Assembly (NCBI GenBank): GCA_001931905.2
Contig: MSJI02000641.1
Coordinates: 1-46,788 of the forward strand
Reading direction: 5' to 3'
Source of the DNA: Cladosporium sp. IMV 00045
Lineage: Eukaryota > Ascomycota > Dothideomycetes > Cladosporiales > Cladosporiaceae
Length of the DNA: 46,788 nucleotides
The notes below the pieces were generated by a model, which had not been told where the DNA came from, made no database searches, and saw nothing but the letters and a program-made list of their open reading frames with translations. How positions within the stretch are numbered: the first letter of the stretch is position 1; each line of letters opens with the position of its first letter. Positions 43,101-46,788 of the stretch are shown piece by piece. The translations under genes and the position numbers were made by a program.

Positions 43101-43540
43101 GCCTCTTTGTCTCCACAGTCGCAACATCCGCTGTTTCCTGGGGATACCGAGATGTACACCTGGTGACCCTCGTGATCGCTGCACTCAAAACAGCGCGAGC
43201 AAAGCACACACGTGTCGTCTGCCTGGCACGTCTTGCATGAATAGGTGCTCTCTCCGCTCTTGAAAATGTGCCCGCACGCCGTGCCTTTAGCGGAAGGCAG
43301 ATACTCTGCGCCGTCCACGGCGCCTTGCGCAGCACGTAGTGACCATGGCTCATTCTGTTCGGCGGGAATGCCTTGTGGGAAGAAGTAGCTCAGGTTGCTC
43401 TCGTTCTGGGCCGCAAGCGATCGGAACAGAATCTGTCGCAGCTCATGGTCGGCGGCATCTGACCAACGGTAGTCGAATCGGCGGGGTTGCGAGAGCAGTA
43501 GGTATCGCAGACGGTCTTCGTCGTTGGCGAATTCGATCAT
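37130..43540 (-). CDS. ubr1: E3 ubiquitin-protein ligase Ubr1 (N-recognin)
   Basis: Recognises N-terminal degrons and ubiquitinates substrates with Rad6. 2136 aa in one uninterrupted exon from the ATG at 43540. UBR box at about 85-158: CGHIFKSGESTYSCKTC, CVLCSRCFEC, GCCDCGD and the terminal CSIH, which bind type-1 basic N-termini. ClpS-like type-2 site at about 240-330 (YAVMLWNDEKHTVNDV). A highly acidic Asp/Glu run lies at about 410-470, followed by Pro-rich sequence. A helical scaffold spans about 550-1330. The RING-H2 region at about 1370-1530 has CILCQEAC, then SSCGHIMHYGCF and CPLCKALGN. The conserved C-terminal Cys/His cap region includes CLFCAAIFCSQATCC, CWQHMQKCGG and LFLHEPMSGSFAHAPYLDRHGE. 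The length fits the family (yeast Ubr1 about 1950 aa). Confidence 0.97.
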   Translation of the reverse strand: MIEFANDEDRLRYLLLSQPRRFDYRWSDAADHELRQILFRSLAAQNESNLSYFFPQGIPAEQNEPWSLRAAQGAVDGAEYLPSAKGTACGHIFKSGESTYSCKTCQADDTCVLCSRCFECSDHEGHQVYISVSPGNSGCCDCGDKEAWKREVTCSIHTDTGEEEIKPSGKDKAPETSHSSQVPSEISNAVRTTVASAVDYLCDVFSCSPEQLRLPKTEDSITRDEKLSRLSSPTYGSDGDEDLPVEYAVMLWNDEKHTVNDVQNQVAMACKRTKTYGLQKAYEVNDNGRAIVHYTTDVAETVKMASILERIKITVTVRSSRDTFREQMCETIIDWMSDIGGCAVGDDPYLLRNVVCEELLKPWRLGSSGSNKEIGLEGIDDHEFEDTEKMRRRYATLFRPTMAANIVRVQMNMNQDDDDDDDDDEDEFDEEEEIVLNEEEAEEMEMEIDGAGQTGGLDGDIDMDFTEEGIDDTEAMEAALAGYPPPPPPPPPGHRNRVMTPAESDDGAEEQTRPVIDAPHKQIPQTPVEKVTPKGPLRPSKHWLEKPEGYRAPRPSEPAEDLWQRVRLDWLVLYDLRLWKTLRIKLRHLYITNVATIPHFKRILGLRFAGLYTPLAELYLVADREPDHSIINLSVQMLTTPSITEEVVERGNFLTNLMAILYTFLTTRQVGYPEDAQPKATLAFDAGSVTNRRMFHFFVDMRWLFQSEFIHHKMRTEPRYLLQFLDLVKLHQGICPNVRAVGDHVEYESDAWISASLIIKEIDRLSKAVASSFESSSPELDAHLQRAIRTTAQVTMINAFGYERKRFHAHEIKDDMAWHSVGPFEPDGKTYSVPKFIVLAEPMSFHHPLHYLLSWLLENGKSMNREEMRALLHFTPEDLKDPYNVTRTAPAPQTLTSDELLSGVFDHPLRLCAWLSQMKANMWVRNGITLRHQAHTYRSVSHRDISYQRDIFMLQAGLVLCGADDEKPGERFLAQMIDRFQMTPWMKGEFAPAEGYEESQQIDVLEDFYHLLVVTLSERGNLAVPAKGEDQFDKILQHDIAHALCFKPLSFSDLNTRVTEKIADSDSFQRVLEDMTVFRAPEGMSDTGTFELKPEFIEIVDPYYAHYSRNHREEAENVHKKHMARKTGKEPEDVVFEPYLQSLEGSLFSDLAAVTRTRLFASIIAAALQFALSAKEVATKIQATRVETFLHMVLHLSLIAVMEDRSEGEEGFVDLAASMTHKIHPGTPWTIVSMLIALSEMPEYQSCQPAVKHLLQRMQQKQPDKLSTAMGPLATQLDRSDTDSPASLSAEDKEKKKQEAKARQARVMAQMKQQQNSFLMNKGLSGYEDEELDDLENEMSFNQEPESLIEQRKEWNFPTGTCILCQEACDDRKLYGTFAFMGESNILRSTPVDDPDFVEEVMEVPESLDQSADENRPFGVAGKNKHTVQKTTGDGKIAKIERQGLSKGFPHAQHSTCGPVSSSCGHIMHYGCFELYLTATQRRHQTQIARSQPETIALKEFICPLCKALGNAFLPIIWKAKQCAHEHELHAAKSFEDWLAEGATTHAPDLSWLQNPNSLPYLQQQGQDIYTNRSLEYVDSNFGPVLAAALRESRNSDQSASEDSPRYSLRRGLSLSSWFRTERPDPNQEGATPTPGMTHSSGETVSPAAELVKAYNRIDDTIRINKLGLSADMDDTKINPVSPLSRALGFTISALEIQMRGTTSNPMSASLLGDLSEQSLTHLRIISETIESYLSVNVLRSPHANSVARETALKRDIMSAQLFGVESDYTMIDLRDMTRKFLVEDDAFLFFADWLSFFAPSVSEAPNVLQLCLWAEIVKVVHVYKNLVKDETVSVPNGISAGQDAATSDFASTVNQLASKDKHDSQSQKSFTETQLKTLRLLVDKYAQTFLRKCIVLMHVRYGLDFECPYDIDSEAPELSRLTKLLHIPALDEFFSMFASSTPASTQLQTLSHRWISQVNTATEQRSNLPVSIKLPHPTIYELIGLPKNYDTLTEEAIKRKCPTTGKEITDPAVCLFCAAIFCSQATCCMKGPEHNQRGGCWQHMQKCGGRVGIFINIRKCMVLFLHEPMSGSFAHAPYLDRHGEPDPTLRRHHQLFLNQKRYDKLMREVWLGHGIQTFISRKLEADINPGGWETL

Positions 43541-44262
43541 AGTCTGTGTCTGTGGCCTTTCCAGCTGGCGCCTGAAAGTCGTGGATGGAGAACTTCGCAG
43601 CAGATCGTGCGATGTTTCGGTTCTATAGCAATCTCACGCTGCTTTCACTGCAGCGTGTCCTGCAGGTTGAAGGTCCGGCAATCGCGCAAAGGCGGGGAAG
43701 TTTGCGCAAGGGACCGACCGGCGGTCAGGGCGAGAAAGAGGACTGCGCCAATTTACTGACAGTAAATTCGTCTAGGAAATCGCTTTAGTCGTGAGTTGGT
43801 TGTTATATTGAGGTTGGGGCAATTGGGTTGCAAAGCAGGAACAGCAGCCCGCCTGACCTTCAAACTTCAAAGCATCCAGTCGCGATGCGGGCGAGTGGAT
43901 GACGTCGAATGCTAGGACCTCGATTCGCGGGTAGATCCAAAGTAAATGGTATAATAATCGTAAAAATCTTCTGAGCACTCCTGCGACGGTAAATGCTATC
44001 TTGTGAAATAAAGATTTGAAAGAGATGTGAAGCGTGGTGAACAAAAGATATCAAGAGCTTTCCACTAGCGTTACAGCCCTACTAAGTACAAGGTATTCTC
44101 CCCAAAACACTCATTCCCATCGGCGACGGCTCTGCAATCGCGCTGGCGCATTTCTCCTCGTCGTTTGCCGCGATTCTGCTGTATCGTGATGCTGCAGCCG
44201 TCCCTGTGAGTTCCTCCTCACCCGAGTCTCTCCGGTCTTCCACCAGTATCTCCCCTGCAGCC
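43541..44262. other. Intergenic: ubr1 promoter and qcr9 3' region
   Basis: 722 bp between two minus-strand genes. The half next to 43540 is the presumptive ubr1 promoter and leader; the rest is qcr9 3' UTR. No other gene is seen. Confidence 0.5.
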
Positions 44263-44630
44263 TTACTCGTCCTCCTCAGCCTCCATGTAGCGGTGCTTAA
44301 TGTCCTTCCATTGACGCTGTCCTGATGTGTTAGCTTGATTATCCTGTGGTTCCAAGCAAGGCTAGACGTACGCCGCGGTTGATAGAGTCCCAGACGGCGT
44401 TAGAGGAGACGTCGAAGGCGCTACAGACCGGTTAGTCAAGTGTCCCTCATATCCCAGTGGCTGACAAGACCGAGCATACATGTTGGTAGCGAAGGCACCG
44501 ACGAAGATGGTCGAAAGGAAGACACCGTTGCTACGGATGACAGTGCTATTGCATGGTCAGTCGGAGCGGCCAATGGTCCTGCGCAAGCGGTTTTCGCATA
44601 CTTGTAGACGCTACCAAGAATTCCAGACAT
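44263..44630 (-). CDS. qcr9: Cytochrome bc1 complex subunit 9 (Qcr9)
   Basis: Small single-helix subunit of respiratory complex III in the mitochondrial inner membrane. Four exons: 44602-44630, 44480-44545, 44372-44420 and 44263-44316. Introns are 44546-44601, 44421-44479 and 44317-44371 (55-59 bp, all GT..AG). They total 198 nt, giving 65 aa. The product starts MSGILGSVYNTVIRSNGVF, continues through one membrane helix (STIFVGAFATNIAFDVSS) and ends NAVWDSINRGRQWKDIKHRY plus an acidic tail. This matches the Qcr9 family in length and order (INxG..WKDIK). It is too fragmented for simple ORF calling. It is head-to-head with the mitochondrial acyl carrier protein gene. Confidence 0.94.
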
Positions 44631-45006
44631 TTTGCCGGTAATTTGAGGGGGTTTTCGAGAGAAGAGAGGTGGTGGACTGGTGTATTATCGAGGTGGACTG
44701 AACTGAGGCTCTGGTCAAGAGGCGCGCAGCAGGAGATGTGAGAGTTGAAGCCGGATTACTCTCAACCAATCGGAACCCACTGTGTTTCTCCAGAGATAAG
44801 TTTGTCTGATCACTACCCGAGAATCTGTACCAGCGCCACCAATCTCACCCACCAAACTTTCACTCAAGCGGTCTGTTCGCAGCGGCCCGCACTCGTTTGG
44901 AGAGAGCGCAAGGCAAAGAAGCGAAGCTACATCACCAAATCCATTCCATACACACAGCTACACCACGCCTCTCTCAATCTCTTCCATCCCACACATCACC
45001 GCCGCC
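44631..45006. promoter_or_regulatory. Divergent promoter qcr9 / acp1 with CCAAT boxes
   Basis: 376 bp between the two ATGs. CCAAT occurs at 44766-44770 (in CCAATCGG) and again at 44839-44843. CCAAT is the site of the fungal Hap complex, which controls respiratory genes. Co-regulation of complex III and complex I components is therefore plausible but is inference. Confidence 0.55.
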
Positions 45007-45703
45007 ATGTTCCGCACCACCGTCGTCCGCAGCGCTCGCGCCATTGCCCAGGCCAGCACCAGGTCCTACTCCACCCCTGCCTTCCGCCGCGCTATCCCTA
45101 CTCCTTTCGCCGCCTCCAGACAAATCGCGCCTGTGAGCCGCATCACCGCCGTCAGGTGCTACGCCGCCGGCTCCGGCCTCAACCAGGAGGAGGTCACTGG
45201 CCGCATCCTGGACCTCCTTAAGAACTTCGACAAGGTGCGCAGACATGCGGATGACTTGAATATGAGATGGAAATGCTGACATAACAATCGCCAGGTCTCC
45301 GACCCTTCCAAAGTACGATAACCACCTTCGCACGATGCATTGCCCCGGCTAACGAACATGCGCAGCTCTCTGCCACTTCCCACTTCACCAACGACCTTGG
45401 CCTTGACAGCTTGGACACCGTGGAGGTTGTGATGGCGATCGAGGAGGTAGGAATACCAAATACACGGAATACAGAAAGCAGGCATTGACACCCGGAACAG
45501 GAGTTCAGCATCGAGATCCCCGACAAGGAGGCCGACGCGATTCACAGCGGTACGTTTGACGCCAGGAACTGCGATGAAACCGGTATACTGACTCTTTTCA
45601 CAGTCAGCCAGGCTGTCGAATACATCACCCAGCAGCCCGATGGTATGTTGTGACCAGACCAAAGCCTCGCAATACCCCGACTGACTCTCCGCCAGCTCAC
45701 TAA
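45007..45703 (+). CDS. acp1: Mitochondrial acyl carrier protein (complex I subunit, Acp1/NDUFAB1)
   Basis: Carries the growing acyl chain in mitochondrial fatty-acid synthesis, supports lipoate and Fe-S/LYR protein function, and is a complex I subunit. Six exons: 45007-45234, 45295-45312 (18-nt microexon), 45366-45446, 45501-45549, 45604-45642 and 45696-45703 (8 nt). The five introns are 53-60 bp, all GT..AG. Together they give 423 nt and 140 aa ending ..QQPDAH. The N-terminal 50 residues are an Arg/Ala/Ser-rich presequence. The carrier domain has ILDLLKNFDK, the 4'-phosphopantetheine site DLGLDSLDTVE (Ser at about residue 97) and EEEFSIEIPDKEADAI. Every junction preserves the frame and family sequence. 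Confidence 0.94.
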
Positions 45704-46318
45704 ATTTGTTTCTTTGATGGTGAATGTTTTTCTACGGAGCGCATATGGGAGGGAAGGCGCGTGACCTGGTATAGAGGTCCAATTTATGTATATTTCTGCC
45801 CAGTAGCAAGGCGATTCGATACATGTGTACTATCTGCTTCACCGCCACAATTCTGAGACTCATCCAAGAAATTATCATTGCCTTCACCATCCTGTGTAGC
45901 ATTACTGGCGCTCGTGAAGCACATACCTATCATCTCACAGTGCGGGAAGGACCCGCTTGCGTGGATTCGTCGTCTCCAAGCAAGCAGCAACATCCCTCTT
46001 CATGTTTAAACACATAAGTGAAAGTCAATGGCACGAACACTCCTCTTACAATCCGATAGCAAACTCTACCAGAATCGCATAGGCGACACTGCAAAGGCAT
46101 CAAACCGCACTAAACCAACTACCATCCATCGTTACCCAACATTTCCCCCCCGTTAGCAACAGCCTTCCTTGCTTCTGGTCCAACAACCCACCCACCAAAA
46201 GCCTAGGCAACACAACCACCAACGCCAACCAGCGAAACGACACCACAAACACAGCCTTGCGCCAACTGGACCCAAGCGCAAACACCACATACACCTCTCC
46301 AACACACAACCCCACAGC
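45704..46318. other. Intergenic: acp1 3' region and vps74 promoter
   Basis: 615 bp. The last 200 bp are C/A-rich, typical of a fungal leader. No gene or RNA is recognised. Confidence 0.5.
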
Positions 46319-46788
46319 ATGTCCTCAGGCCTCACCCGCCGCCGCGGCGCAGGCGGCGCCTCGGCCGACACCAACGAGAACGAAGGCAGCCGCGTATCGT
46401 CGCCGGCACCGAAACGAAACGACGACGCACGCAGCCCCGACACGGGGTACGAGAGCGGGGCAAACGGACACCGGATCGCGTTCGACCCGCGCGACATCAG
46501 CGAGTCGGCGGAGCGGTCGAAGCAGCCCAAGCTCACACTCATGGAGGAGGTGCTGCTGATGGGGCTGAAAGACAAGCAGGGCTACCTGAGCTTCTGGAAC
46601 GACAACATCAGCTACGCGCTGCGGGGGTGCATCGTGCTCGAGCTGGCGTTCAGGGGCCGCATCAGCATGCAGAAGGACAGCAATCGCAGGCGCTTCCCGC
46701 TCGCCGACCGCGTGATCGAGGTGGTCGACGACACGCTGACGGGCGAGGTGCTGCTGGACGAGGCGCTGAAGATGATGAAGAGCAGTGA
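46319..46788 (+). CDS. vps74: Vps74/GOLPH3 Golgi protein, partial (3' end beyond window)
   Basis: PI4P-binding Golgi adaptor that retains glycosyltransferases by linking them to COPI. The start is the ATG at 46319 ([13 protein letters not shown]). The N-terminal 65 residues are disordered, with the Arg cluster that binds coatomer in this family. The conserved GOLPH3 core follows: [40 protein letters not shown], and [20 protein letters not shown]. The frame is open to the window edge (156 complete codons), so the C-terminal half, including the beta-hairpin for dimerisation, is missing here. Confidence 0.93.
   Translation, partial: MSSGLTRRRGAGGASADTNENEGSRVSSPAPKRNDDARSPDTGYESGANGHRIAFDPRDISESAERSKQPKLTLMEEVLLMGLKDKQGYLSFWNDNISYALRGCIVLELAFRGRISMQKDSNRRRFPLADRVIEVVDDTLTGEVLLDEALKMMKSS

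Overview
This window reads as nuclear DNA of a filamentous ascomycete (Pezizomycotina). The evidence is short introns (about 50-170 bp) with GT..AG ends and CTAAC-like branch points, fungal-specific families (Cla4, Coq1, Isc1, Src1/Heh1, Qcr9, Vps74), long Gln/Pro-rich proteins and densely packed genes on both strands. A black-yeast-like Dothideomycete would fit, but that placement is inference from general appearance. I see no bacterial, viral or transposon genes, no rRNA or tRNA genes and no CRISPR array.

Layout. 0.2-2.9 kb: cla4 PAK kinase (minus). 4.9-6.6 kb: Gln/Pro-rich prion-like protein. 7.9-10.3 kb: large fungal protein with a helical N-terminus and a conserved C-terminus. 10.85-12.5 kb: caspase-like protein with a reading-frame break or an unusual intron. 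13.8-15.7 kb: JmjC-like protein preceded by a repeat array full of TQT motifs. 16.4-17.5 kb: short-chain dehydrogenase. 18.7-20.35 kb: conserved fungal protein (minus). 20.97-22.5 kb: SUMO E1 subunit Aos1. 23.2-25.4 kb: inner-nuclear-membrane protein Src1/Heh1 (minus). 25.9-26.7 kb: RING-like/ankyrin-like protein. 26.9-29.9 kb: DDHD phospholipase (minus). 30.6-31.0 kb: hotdog thioesterase. 31.7-33.2 kb: Isc1 sphingolipid phospholipase C. 33.7-34.6 kb: Vma12 (minus). 34.9-36.4 kb: Coq1. 37.1-43.5 kb: Ubr1 (minus). 44.3-44.6 kb: Qcr9 (minus). 45.0-45.7 kb: mitochondrial acyl carrier protein. 46.3 kb to the window end: Vps74/GOLPH3, cut off.

There is no operon logic. Most of the right half (20-46.8 kb) is conserved housekeeping: SUMO and N-degron pathways, nuclear envelope, lipid turnover, V-ATPase assembly, ubiquinone, and complexes I and III. 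Several pairs share short divergent promoters, most notably qcr9/acp1 (376 bp with two CCAAT boxes) and vma12/coq1 (330 bp). The left half (4.9-18.7 kb) is more accessory in character: poorly conserved or repeat-rich proteins separated by long intergenic stretches. The best candidates for undescribed biology lie there: the caspase-like protein with SUMO-interaction-like motifs, and the JmjC-like protein with a putative multivalent LC8-binding array.

Splice models were assembled by hand from GT/AG sites and frame. cla4, SDR, the 18.7 kb gene, aos1, src1, vma12, coq1, qcr9 and acp1 all join in frame to a stop.
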